In this document: one piece after another, positions 44,858 to 53,411 of the stretch
How the letters are laid out: every line of letters begins with the position of its first letter
Numbering within the stretch: the first letter of the stretch is position 1
NCBI RefSeq assembly: GCF_014696065.1
Contig: NZ_JACJPL010000026.1
Coordinates: forward strand, 186,001-250,000
Source of the DNA: Leptolyngbya sp. FACHB-261
GTDB lineage: Bacteria; Cyanobacteriota; Cyanobacteriia; FACHB-261
Reading direction: 5' to 3'
Length of the DNA: 64,000 nucleotides
The notes under the pieces: generated by a model
Told to the model about the DNA's origin: nothing
Databases searched by the model: none
Seen by the model: only the letters and a program-made list of their open reading frames with translations
Program-made: the position numbers and the translations under genes

Positions 44858-46288
44858 ATGGCTATCAGCACAAGGTCAGGGGCTGCCTCTGGCCTTAGAT
44901 CAGAGTGTCTTTCTTTCCGAGAGACACTGGCTCAGTCAATTGCAAATATTGCACCTACCGCAACTCCTACGATCAACGCACCTCTAGTGTTCGCCAGTGC
45001 AGGTAAGGGAATGTGGCTGGCTTACTTGATTGCGACGATTGGCCTGGTGTTAGTCGGGATGAGTATCAATCAGTTTGCTCGTCGCTCCGCATCGCCAGGT
45101 TCACTGTATGCCTATATTGCCAGAGGTCTAGGACCCACCGTGGGTGTTCTTTCTGGTTGGGGGCTGGTGATTGCTTATTTGCTAACGGCGATGGCAGTTC
45201 TTTGCGGCTTCTCAAACTACAGCAATGTCTTAGTGAGCCTGCTGGGTTTTCAGATTGCACCGATTTTCTTGTTCGCGCTCTGCGCGGGTCTTTGCTGGTA
45301 TTTTGCCTACAAAGATATTCAGCTATCCACCGTACTCATGCTCGGCCTTGAGGCTGTTTCCATTGGGATGATTCTCATCCTGGCCATCGTTGTTTTGGCA
45401 GGTCATGGCTTCACGATTGATCTGTCTCAGCTGAGCCTTGAGGGAGCTTCGTCTGAGGGCATCCGTTTGGGTCTGGTTCTCGCCGTCTTTAGTTATGTCG
45501 GCTATGAGAGCGCTACAGCGTTAGGTGACGAAGCCAAAGAGCCCTTAACCACGATTCCTCGGGCCGTGGTTCTCAGCGCCGTTCTGGCAGGAACTTTCTT
45601 TGTGATCATCTCCTACGTTGAGGTGCTGGGCTTCAGCGGTTCTGACATCCCTCTAGATAAGAGCGATGCGCCCCTGAGTGTCCTAGCTAATTTAGCGGGA
45701 GTGGGCTTCTTCGGTCCGCTCATTTCGATTGGGGCATTGATTAGCTTCTTCGCTTGTGCCTTGGCTAGCATCAATGCGGGCGGACGGATTCTGTTTTCGA
45801 TGGCCCGCCACGGTATTTTCCATTCCTCAATGGGACAGCCCCATCGTTTAAATGAAACGCCGCACATTGCTGTGACTATGTCATCGCTGATCGTCTTTTT
45901 GATTCCCGCCTCAATGTCCCTATTTGGGGTCAAGGTGCTAGAGATTTACGGCTACTTGGGAACCATTGCCACTTACGGTTTTCTGATGACCTACATTCTG
46001 ATCTCAGTTGCAGCTCCTGTCTACCTTTATCGCGAACGGGCTCTAAAGATCGGTGACATTGTGCTCGCCGTTCTGTCTGTGCTGTTCATGCTTGTTCCGG
46101 TGGTCGGCAGTGTTTATCCTACGCCGCCATCGCCGTTCAATGTATTCCCCTATTTGTTCTTGATGTTTCTGCTGGTTGGTGCAACCTGGTTCTTCTTGTT
46201 ACGCCTTCACTCACCTGAAATTATTGACGAGATGGAGGGCGAACTTGAAGCGATCCACACTCGGTTCAGTGATCTAAAGAAAGTCTAA
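44858..46288 (+). CDS. APC-superfamily amine/amino acid permease
   Basis: 476 residues with about twelve hydrophobic segments. N-terminal half: SIANIAPTATPTINAPLVFA (unwound helix 1 region), SINQFARRSASPGSLYAYIA and GLGPTVGVLSGW; then YVGYESATALGDEAKEPLTT, a standard APC motif in helix 6 and its following loop. This class imports amino acids, ethanolamine, putrescine and other amines. It is placed between the amine oxidase and the ammonium transporter, so it is the likely importer of the locus's substrate. C-terminal tail is short and cytosolic. Confidence 0.9.
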   Translation: MAISTRSGAASGLRSECLSFRETLAQSIANIAPTATPTINAPLVFASAGKGMWLAYLIATIGLVLVGMSINQFARRSASPGSLYAYIARGLGPTVGVLSGWGLVIAYLLTAMAVLCGFSNYSNVLVSLLGFQIAPIFLFALCAGLCWYFAYKDIQLSTVLMLGLEAVSIGMILILAIVVLAGHGFTIDLSQLSLEGASSEGIRLGLVLAVFSYVGYESATALGDEAKEPLTTIPRAVVLSAVLAGTFFVIISYVEVLGFSGSDIPLDKSDAPLSVLANLAGVGFFGPLISIGALISFFACALASINAGGRILFSMARHGIFHSSMGQPHRLNETPHIAVTMSSLIVFLIPASMSLFGVKVLEIYGYLGTIATYGFLMTYILISVAAPVYLYRERALKIGDIVLAVLSVLFMLVPVVGSVYPTPPSPFNVFPYLFLMFLLVGATWFFLLRLHSPEIIDEMEGELEAIHTRFSDLKKV

Positions 46289-47007
46289 AGACAGACCTTT
46301 TCTAAGTTTTAGCTGTCAAAGCTGCTTAGGCAGGAAGCTCAAGCCTTAGTGGTGCTAGGTTGAGGCGCTATGTTGAACAGTAATCTGGCCCCTGCTGCAA
46401 ACCCAGCAATACGTCGAAATCCCCTGCTCATAAGCTTTCTGAGTTACTTATGAACTAATCGTGACATTTGCCAGAAACCTGTGTTATTACATACCTGTGT
46501 GGCCCCGTTGGCTAGGTAAGTGTAGAGCGCAGGTGTGGGTGTCATTGCCCTGACAAACCATTACTTGTCGGTTATTTTAAGCCTCGTCTTCTCTATCTCG
46601 TTCTTTTGAAAAATTGGAAGGTTCACGGCTTCTCAAAACTTAAGTAGCCCTGTTGACAAACCTGTCATAACGAGTGATATAACCTCTATTGACTCTTAAG
46701 ATTGCCCTCCCCCGGTATCTCTGCATTTTCTAGAGCTGCGCTTGCTAGTTTAAGCGTCCTTGAGACTATTGCAATTTGCTGTACGGCTCTCTTCAGGGTC
46801 CGTTTGTTTACTATCGCTGGCACGATAGTAATCGGCGTTGATACCAACGGTTATAGAGACTGTTTGTTGTAGAAAGTTTGGCCTAGGTTGGTGTGAGACT
46901 AGCGGCTTCCAGAGCTGGCTAGTTTCGGTATAGGTGGCAACAAATTATGTCCAGAAGGTTGTGTAGCGTACACGCAGATTGTTGGGAACTTTAGGACGGA
47001 CTTGGAC
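46289..47007. promoter_or_regulatory. Long intergenic region upstream of the ammonium transporter
   Basis: About 720 bp without a gene. Contains TTGACA (46653-46658) and TATAAC (46678-46683) with 19-bp spacing, and the inverted repeat TACTATCG-N6-CGATAGTA (46809-46830), a candidate operator. No GTA-N8-TAC NtcA box was found here by eye. Confidence 0.45.
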
Positions 47008-48387
47008 ATGGAGCCAGAAGCTCAGAAATTTTTAGCGACGTTTGTCTCAGAGTCCTATTACTATTGGGCCTCTGTTTTCATGATCATCATTCACGCTGGT
47101 TTCCTGGCATATGAGGGAGGAGCTTCCCGGTCCAAAAATGTCTTGGCCACGATGGTCAAGAATCTGCTCACCCTGTCCAGTGTTGGCCTAGCTTTCTACT
47201 TTTTTGGCTGGTGGGTTTATAACTCATTTGCCTTATGGCCGATGAACGGCGGTATTCTCGGCCCCTGGACTAATTTCGACGCTAGTGAATCTCTTAAGGC
47301 CATTCAGCCCTATGTAGAAGGCTCCTATCCCTGGTCGTCAGCGCTAGCACCCAACACCGCAGACAATATAACCGGCGTATTCTGGTTTGCCTTTGCCCTG
47401 TTTTCCATGACCACAGCTTCGATCCTGTCGGGCGCGCTGATTGAGCGCGTCAAGATTGGGGCTTACATCGTGTTGTCGATTGTACTGGGTTCCTTTGCCT
47501 GGGTCATTGCTGCTTCCTGGGGTTGGAGTGCCTTTGGTTGGTTCTTGCCTAAGCTGGGTTACCACGATTTCGGTTGCTCCGCAGTCGTGCATGGCTTGTC
47601 TGGCTTCTTCACCTTAGGCGTTCTGCTGAACTTAGGTCCTAGGATTGGTAAGTTCGATGCTCAAGGACGGCCCAGACAAATTCTGCCCCACAATCTGCCG
47701 CTCACGATGGTCGGCTTGATGCTGATCTATGTGGGTTTTTATGCCTTTTTAGCGGCTTGTCTGATCTTCTTGCCGGGCTACACCGTAGAGACCACGATCT
47801 ACAACACGCCCATGACCCTCTCCTCCTTGGGCGTGAGCACCACCCTGGCATTGGCTTCAGGCATCATCGGCTCCTATATCTCCTCGAAAGCCGATCCCTT
47901 CTTCACGATTTCGGGTGGACTGGCTGGCATTATTTCCGTCAGTGCTGGTCTCGACTTGTACCATCCGGCGCTGGTGATTGTGGTTGCTTTCATTGGTGGC
48001 TACACTATGCCTTTGGTTGCCGGTTTTGTTGAGAAAGTAGGGATTGATGATCCAGTCGGTGCGCTCGGTGTGCACGCCTATTGTGGTTTGCTCGGCGTGA
48101 TGATGGTTGGCATCGTGGGAACAGGCTATGTGCAAGGTGAGGGCATTCCTCCCACTAGCTTTACCGGCCAATTTATTGGTGGCTTCATTTGTTTGATCAT
48201 CCTGGGCTTCATCCCTGGTTACGTCGTGAGTTTCATTCTTAAGAAAATCAACCTGCTGCGCGTATCTAGAGAAGAAGAGATTGAGGGTTTAGATCTCTCA
48301 GATCTGGGTGTCCCAGGTTATCCCGAAGGCTCGGTCAGCAGTTTGCCGACTCTCCCTTCAGACACTGCTCAAACCGTCAACCACTGA
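47008..48387 (+). CDS. amt: Divergent ammonium transporter (Amt family)
   Basis: 459 residues, eleven hydrophobic helices. The twin-His pore pair is conserved: His in GCSAVVHGLSG and His in GALGVHAYCGLLG, as is the Asp before the first (YHDF). The usual DFAGGTVVH is replaced by DFGCSAVVH, and the periplasmic recruitment segment differs from cyanobacterial Amt1. The protein belongs to a side branch found with mgs-type clusters and may carry ammonium or methylammonium. Start at ATG 47008 (TTG 47002 possible). No GlnK/PII gene follows. Confidence 0.9.
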   Translation: MEPEAQKFLATFVSESYYYWASVFMIIIHAGFLAYEGGASRSKNVLATMVKNLLTLSSVGLAFYFFGWWVYNSFALWPMNGGILGPWTNFDASESLKAIQPYVEGSYPWSSALAPNTADNITGVFWFAFALFSMTTASILSGALIERVKIGAYIVLSIVLGSFAWVIAASWGWSAFGWFLPKLGYHDFGCSAVVHGLSGFFTLGVLLNLGPRIGKFDAQGRPRQILPHNLPLTMVGLMLIYVGFYAFLAACLIFLPGYTVETTIYNTPMTLSSLGVSTTLALASGIIGSYISSKADPFFTISGGLAGIISVSAGLDLYHPALVIVVAFIGGYTMPLVAGFVEKVGIDDPVGALGVHAYCGLLGVMMVGIVGTGYVQGEGIPPTSFTGQFIGGFICLIILGFIPGYVVSFILKKINLLRVSREEEIEGLDLSDLGVPGYPEGSVSSLPTLPSDTAQTVNH

Positions 48388-48402
48388 TTGCGAGAGAAAC
48401 AA

Positions 48403-48837
48403 ATGACGACGAGTCCATTCAAAACCTCAGAGGAGTTCCTGAAGGCGAAGGGACCGATTTACACCTTTGCGGATAACCCCACAATCATTAGCATTCTGAT
48501 TGGGGTGAGTATCTTGATCCTCCTCTACTTCATTTACTCCTCCTACACGATTAAAAAAGGCGCTCCAGCCCCCCAAAATCCTGCTGTTCTTGGTCTATTA
48601 ATCGCCACCAGTGCGCTTTCTTTTGTCAATTCGGCTTACACCAATAACATTGACAAAGGCCGCGAGACAGCAAAGGGCACTCTCAGCGCTCAAGTTGTGC
48701 CAGCGAAGGGCAAACCGTCTGGCCTAGCCTCACTGTTCGCGTTGCTTACAGCTGGGATCTCTTATACAGGTAGCAGCAGCTTGCGAGCGAAAGGTAAGTC
48801 TAAAGCACGCCGGGGTTCCCGTCGGGGACGGCCCTAA
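48403..48837 (+). CDS. Small membrane protein of unknown family downstream of amt
   Basis: About 144 residues, ATG 15 bp after the amt stop, so co-translated. One strong transmembrane helix (IISILIGVSILILLYFIYSS), a second weaker hydrophobic segment (PAVLGLLIATSALSFVNSA), a further one near residue 115, and a highly basic tail (KGKSKARRGSRRGRP). It has no family I recognise. Its tight link with the divergent Amt suggests an accessory subunit or regulator; PII proteins bind Amt at the cytosolic face and a basic tail could serve a similar purpose. This role is an inference. Confidence 0.7.
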   Translation: MTTSPFKTSEEFLKAKGPIYTFADNPTIISILIGVSILILLYFIYSSYTIKKGAPAPQNPAVLGLLIATSALSFVNSAYTNNIDKGRETAKGTLSAQVVPAKGKPSGLASLFALLTAGISYTGSSSLRAKGKSKARRGSRRGRP

Positions 48838-49014
48838 CTAGCCTTTCACTAGGTCAGTTTGCCTTCTTTAAAGTCTGTAGTGATCTAAATTTCGAGGCTG
48901 GAGAATCCGGGGCGACCTTAGCTTAAGACGATCCAGCCTTTGAAGTGAGGATGTGCTTTCAATCGGCACGCGATTAACTCCTCAAGCCATTTTAGTAACA
49001 CGTTGAAGAGAGCT

Positions 49015-50448
49015 ATGAGTCACAAAAAGTGGGGTTCAGAAGATTTTTGGGGCTTGGATTATGACTTCGATCCCCAGTGGTTGCTAACCCCAGGTCAGCA
49101 AGCTTTACAAGCAAAACTAATCGATGTTTGCGCCAGCACGCTTCGCCCAAACGCGATTGAGTCTGACCGGAATTTAGTTTATCCTCGCGGGAATTTCAAG
49201 GCTCTGGCCTCACTGGGTTTGTTGGGTCTTTTTGTACCGAAGGAATGGGGCGGTTTAGGTGAGAACCATACTTGCGCCGCAATGGTGGTTGAAACCATTG
49301 CTCGCTATGGTTGTCCCAGCACTGCCATGTGCTACACCATGCATCTGGGCGCTGTTGCTGCTGCTTTATTCCGGGCTCACGACAATCCTGAACTTCAGCA
49401 ATTGGTCAAGCGCCTGGATCAGGATGTGCTGATCGGGACGCTGTCCTACTCCGACCCGGAGACAGGCTCCCACTTCTGGTATCCAGTTTCCTCAAAAGCA
49501 GAACGAGTTTCTGCGGGTTGGCAAGTTTTTAAGAAAGCGTCCTGGACAACCTCAGCAGGCTTTGCTGACTGGTACATTGTCCAAACCACCAGCCCAGAAT
49601 TTGCCGGCAATTATTCTGACCTGTCCTGCTTCCTGATCTACGGCGACGAAGTCAAAGCCGAACCTCAAAAGTGGGACGCTTTGGGTTTGCGCGGTAACCA
49701 GTCGGGCACGCTGTTGGTGGATGGGGTCACCGTCCCGGCTGAGCGGATGGTGGGGCCAAAAGGTGACGGCACTTCCTCAAATGATGAGATTGTTGACCCA
49801 TTCTTCCTGCTGTGTTCTTCTGCCTGCTGGAACGGCATTGCGATGGGAGCGATTGACATTGGCAAGCGCCATGTAACCCGCAAGAAGCACGTCGATGTCG
49901 GCATGCGAGTTGCTGATTACCCTACTATTCAGGACTACTTTGGCGAAGGCATCATTGATACCAATGCCTGCCGTTCGTTCACGTTTTCAATGGGCAAGTT
50001 GATGGATGATTTGACCAACAACTGTGATTGGTCACTCCATCGAGATTTGACAGCTTTACCCCGCTCTGTCTATTTGCCTTGGTACTGGCAGATCAAATTC
50101 TCGGCAGCCAAGAACGTCGCTCAGGTCTGTGACAAAATGCTCCATGCCTGCGGTGGTTCTGGCTTCAAGAAAGACATGGAGATCGAGCGCTATCTGCGAG
50201 ATGGCAAGGCGGGTTGGGTAATGGGACCCACTAATGAAGTGCTGCGTCAGTTTGTGGGCAAGCTCGCATTGCTGGGCATGGAGTCTCTGGACTACTGGAA
50301 CCAAGTCGTCAACGAGCGAGTTCTACAAAACGAACTCAAAAAGCTAGATGTTGAGGCCAAGAAAAAGCTAGCAGAGAGTTTGCTAGCACAAGTGGCTGAG
50401 GAAGAAGTTCAAACAGATCAAAAGACATTGCTGAGCAGTACCGTTTGA
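49015..50448 (+). CDS. Acyl-CoA-dehydrogenase-fold flavoprotein lacking the catalytic Glu
   Basis: About 477 residues with ACAD architecture: N-terminal helical part (LGLFVPKEWGGLGENHTCAA), middle beta domain (LIGTLSYSDPETGSHFWYPV and KKASWTTSAGFADWY) and C-terminal helices with ACGGSGFKKDMEIERYLRDG. The usual base, the Glu of IYEGT, aligns with Gly (KAGWVMGPTNEVLR), and the alternative isovaleryl-CoA-type position has Phe. So it is probably not a beta-oxidation enzyme; oxidases and monooxygenases (nitroalkane oxidase, DszC-like) share the fold. In this locus it may oxidise an amine or N-alkylamino acid. Start ATG at 49015. Confidence 0.85.
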   Translation: MSHKKWGSEDFWGLDYDFDPQWLLTPGQQALQAKLIDVCASTLRPNAIESDRNLVYPRGNFKALASLGLLGLFVPKEWGGLGENHTCAAMVVETIARYGCPSTAMCYTMHLGAVAAALFRAHDNPELQQLVKRLDQDVLIGTLSYSDPETGSHFWYPVSSKAERVSAGWQVFKKASWTTSAGFADWYIVQTTSPEFAGNYSDLSCFLIYGDEVKAEPQKWDALGLRGNQSGTLLVDGVTVPAERMVGPKGDGTSSNDEIVDPFFLLCSSACWNGIAMGAIDIGKRHVTRKKHVDVGMRVADYPTIQDYFGEGIIDTNACRSFTFSMGKLMDDLTNNCDWSLHRDLTALPRSVYLPWYWQIKFSAAKNVAQVCDKMLHACGGSGFKKDMEIERYLRDGKAGWVMGPTNEVLRQFVGKLALLGMESLDYWNQVVNERVLQNELKKLDVEAKKKLAESLLAQVAEEEVQTDQKTLLSSTV

Positions 50449-50499
50449 GGCAAATGCCTATTAGACAGCAGCAACAGGGATCCTGAACTTTGAAGGGTT

Positions 50500-50534
50500 G
50501 AGAGCGGTAGGATGATGTGTATCCCATCGCTCTC
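50500..50534 (+). promoter_or_regulatory. Stem-loop in the leader of the DUF1989-GcvT gene
   Basis: GAGAGCG (50500-50506) pairs with CGCTCTC (50528-50534), and inside it GGAT pairs with ATCC. It ends 17 bp before the start codon. It may act on translation or terminate the upstream transcript; no T-run is present. Confidence 0.45.
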
Positions 50535-50551
50535 ATCTATTTAGGTGCATC

Positions 50552-52714
50552 ATGTCTTTCCAGACGCTTGCAGTTGAGCCGGGTTCTGTTCGCACCTTTT
50601 ACATTCCTGCTGGTGAGTTGTTCAGTGTTGTTGATCCAGAGGGAGGGCAATCCTTTGCCCTAGAGCTGGGAACCGGTGGTCCTTTAGAAGTCATTTCTAG
50701 TTCAGCCTTGGCCTTGGTCGCTGGAACGCAACTAACCCAGCCTGTCTGTGTGGATAGCCAGGAGCCCAATACGGGTTGCACCCTGCGTGCCCTGGCTGAT
50801 GCCAACCTTCAGGTTGCCGTTCTGGCTCAGAAGCCTGCGTTAACCCCAGGAGCTTTTACACCAGCCACCCCTTTAAAAGTCACTGCTCCCCTGAATGATT
50901 TGCCGGCTCCTTTGGGTGAGGTTCTGGCGGAGTATCGAATTGAGCCTGCGACTGCGATTGCTTACTCGGTGCAGGCGGGACAATATATTCAAATCATCGA
51001 TGTCGAAGGCAGTCAATGCTCTGATTTCTTAGCCTTTGCCGGTGAACATTTCGAACAGGAATTAGATGGCACCGCTACTCGGACTTTGAATGGTATCGCC
51101 GTCCCTCAAGCTGGTTTGCATAGCAAATATTTTTCCCAGCGCTTGCAGCCAATGTTTGAGGTAATTCAAGATACCTGTGGTCGCCATGATAGTTTTCTGC
51201 TGGCCTGCACCGATCGCTATTACGAAGACGCTGGCTACCCTGGTCACGTCAGTTGCAGCCAGAATTTCAACTTGGCTTTAGCCAGCCACGGCGTAACGCC
51301 TCGACCCGGTTGGCCGGCGGTCAATTTCTTCTTCAATACAGCTTCAGATGCGCAGGGCACGATTGCTTCAGGCGAATCTTGGTCGCGTCCTGGCGATTAT
51401 GTTTTACTGCGAGCTAGCCAGGATTTATTGTGCGCTAGTTCCTCTTGCCCGGATGACATTGACCCAGCCAACGGCTGGCAACCTACAGCAATTCATGTCC
51501 GGATTTATGCCGCTGATGCTGGCTTTGAAAGTGCCTTGGGCAGACGGGTTTCTCCTGATCTACCCGTGCGCCTCACCCGTGGCAGTGCGTTCACGCCGCG
51601 CATTCGAACCCTGACCGATTATTTGGTGGAGTACAACGGTTTCTGGGTTCCCAATAGCTTTGCTAATTATGGCCCCCAGGCTGAATATTGGGCCTTGCGC
51701 GAACGGGCGGTCTTGCTGGATCTTTCAGCCCTGCGTAAGTTTGAAGTGTTTGGGCCAGATGCCGAACAGTTGTTGCAAATGGCCTTCTCGCGCAATGTTG
51801 CAGCGTTAGCGATTGGCCAGTCTGCCTACGGCTGTTTGCTCAATCCGCATGGCGGCATTATTGATGATGGCATTGTGTTTCGCTTGAGCGAGACGGCCTA
51901 TCGCTATGTTGGCAATTGTGATACCGATGGCGATTGGTTACGGCGATTAGCTCAGCAGCAGCAATTGCGAGTTGGGGTGCGCTCATCCAGCGACTATCTG
52001 CACAACTTAGCGATTCAGGGGCCGCTGTCGCGCGATGTTTTGCGCCCCTTGGCAAAGTTAGATCCTGGTTTTGCTGCCAACTTATTAGATGAACTCGGTT
52101 ACTTCCGATTCGCCACTGGCACGGTTGCTGATATCCCAGTTTTGATTTCCCGTACGGGCTATACGGGAGAACTGGGCTATGAGTTGTTTGTGCATCCTGG
52201 GCAGGGCGAAGCGCTGTGGGACGCATTGCTACAGGCAGGGGAGCCTGAAGGTCTCATGCCGATGGGAATGTTAGCATTGGAGCGGGCTCGAATTGAAGCA
52301 GGGCTTCTAGCGGCGGGCCGTGAATTTGATGATTTGATTTCTCCCTACCAGGCCGGTATCAGCTGGGCAGTTGCCTTGAAGAAACCGGAATTAATTGGTA
52401 AAGCAGCGCTGGAAAAACTGAAGGAGCGGCCACCCAAAGTAGCCGTTGGTCTGGTGTTAGAGGGCAATGAAGTTGCCGAACATGGTCAATGTATTTATCC
52501 GGTTGAGGAACGCTGGCGAGTGGGTGTAATCACCAGTGCAACCTTCTCACCCATTTTGAACAAAAGTATTGCTCTGGCTCAAGTTGCGCCTGAATATGCA
52601 ACCCCAGGCAGTCAATTAGAAGTCGGGTTTGTTGATGGCATGAAACGCCGGGTTAAAGCCACGGTCGGGCCGTTAGCTGCTTATGATCCAACCAAGAGTC
52701 GGGTGCGAGCATGA
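50552..52714 (+). CDS. DUF1989-GcvT fusion protein
   Basis: 720 residues. Residues 1-110 form a short cupin-like DUF1989-related part; 125-335 is a full DUF1989 domain (YIQIIDVEGSQCSDFLAFAG, DTCGRHDSFLLACTD, ESWSRPGDYVLLRAS, CSSCPDD read as SSCPDDIDPANGW); 345-715 is a GcvT-like aminomethyltransferase (VLLDLSALRKFEVFGPDAEQ, SRTGYTGELGYELFV and GLLAAGREFDDLISPYQAG). GcvT folds bind tetrahydrofolate and accept C1 groups from amines; the same fold forms the C-terminal half of sarcosine oxidase alpha and MgdC. DUF1989 relatives cleave C-N bonds of carboxyguanidine. Overlaps the SoxG-like gene (ATGA). Confidence 0.88.
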   Translation: MSFQTLAVEPGSVRTFYIPAGELFSVVDPEGGQSFALELGTGGPLEVISSSALALVAGTQLTQPVCVDSQEPNTGCTLRALADANLQVAVLAQKPALTPGAFTPATPLKVTAPLNDLPAPLGEVLAEYRIEPATAIAYSVQAGQYIQIIDVEGSQCSDFLAFAGEHFEQELDGTATRTLNGIAVPQAGLHSKYFSQRLQPMFEVIQDTCGRHDSFLLACTDRYYEDAGYPGHVSCSQNFNLALASHGVTPRPGWPAVNFFFNTASDAQGTIASGESWSRPGDYVLLRASQDLLCASSSCPDDIDPANGWQPTAIHVRIYAADAGFESALGRRVSPDLPVRLTRGSAFTPRIRTLTDYLVEYNGFWVPNSFANYGPQAEYWALRERAVLLDLSALRKFEVFGPDAEQLLQMAFSRNVAALAIGQSAYGCLLNPHGGIIDDGIVFRLSETAYRYVGNCDTDGDWLRRLAQQQQLRVGVRSSSDYLHNLAIQGPLSRDVLRPLAKLDPGFAANLLDELGYFRFATGTVADIPVLISRTGYTGELGYELFVHPGQGEALWDALLQAGEPEGLMPMGMLALERARIEAGLLAAGREFDDLISPYQAGISWAVALKKPELIGKAALEKLKERPPKVAVGLVLEGNEVAEHGQCIYPVEERWRVGVITSATFSPILNKSIALAQVAPEYATPGSQLEVGFVDGMKRRVKATVGPLAAYDPTKSRVRA

Positions 52715-53220
52715 CGAGTGCCTCAATTGCGCAGCAGAATTGGCTGGACCTGACTGGCTATCAGTTATGGGATTTAGTTGGGATTGATGGTTTGCAGGTT
52801 ACTACCAGCTTGGTAGGCGATCTAGCGGGGAGAATTGCTCCATTTCAATCTTTTGAGACCACGCTGGATCAGCAAGCCTGCTCGGTGTTGCGTTTGTGTG
52901 AGGGCAATTTTCGCTTTGGTTTGCAGGGCGATTCTACTTTTTTTGAGCAGGTTAATTTGGCAGACCAACGGGTTTGGCTGCGTCGCTGCAAGCAAATGAC
53001 GGCGATTGCTATGCCTGAAGCTGAAGGTTTAGCGCTATTGCCAAAAATTGCAGTTGCTAAACTGCCGCACCGTTTGGAGGGACTGCAACCTAACTGTGCA
53101 GCTCCTAGCCGGATTGATGGCATCTCTGTTTTGATTTGGCGGCATCTTTACCAGGGTCAAGCAGTGTTTGAACTGCAAATGGCGGCTAAGGATGCTGCGA
53201 CAATTCGAGCAATCTGTTGA
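52711..53220 (+). CDS. Sarcosine oxidase gamma-like (SoxG/MgdD family) subunit
   Basis: 169 residues, ATG overlapping the stop of the DUF1989-GcvT gene. Landmarks of the SoxG/GcvT-like family are FRFGLQGDSTFFEQVNLADQ-type barrel segments, RIDGISVLIWRHLYQGQAVF and a C-terminal amphipathic helix AAKDAATIRAIC. In heterotetrameric sarcosine oxidase and N-methylglutamate dehydrogenase the gamma subunit packs against the GcvT half of the alpha subunit. No SoxB (beta) or SoxD (delta) gene is present, so the pair here would be a folate-dependent module without the usual flavin dehydrogenase partner. Confidence 0.68.
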   Translation: MTSASIAQQNWLDLTGYQLWDLVGIDGLQVTTSLVGDLAGRIAPFQSFETTLDQQACSVLRLCEGNFRFGLQGDSTFFEQVNLADQRVWLRRCKQMTAIAMPEAEGLALLPKIAVAKLPHRLEGLQPNCAAPSRIDGISVLIWRHLYQGQAVFELQMAAKDAATIRAIC

Positions 53221-53224
53221 ATAA

Positions 53225-53405
53225 GTTGCCGTTGTGAGACATTGCCTTGTGATATCTGTCCACGTTTTTCTGGCGGCTTCGTAGCTTTTCAGGTTTCCAT
53301 CATGCGTGGCACGAAGCCTTGCTGCATCAGAAGTTTGTGGAAGAACCGCTTGGCTGTTCTCACATCCCGCTGCTGCCGGAAAATATTGAAGTAGAAATGG
53401 GTCGC
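53225..53405 (-). pseudogene. IS6-family transposase remnant
   Basis: Minus-strand translation gives HFYFNIFRQQRDVRTAKRFF, HKLLMQQGFVPRMMET and LKSYEAARKTW, matching the DDE core of IS6-family transposases (AAKRFFRKLL, YVPRVI, TDKLKSY). No complete frame and no terminal inverted repeats were seen. Confidence 0.6.
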
Positions 53406-53411
53406 CTCTGA

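Noticed and set aside
46289-47007. NtcA box upstream of amt
   Set aside because: No GTA-N8-TAC was found by eye; only near misses.
49015-50448. Fatty-acid beta-oxidation acyl-CoA dehydrogenase
   Set aside because: Catalytic Glu positions are Gly and Phe, and no thiolase, hydratase or CoA ligase is nearby.
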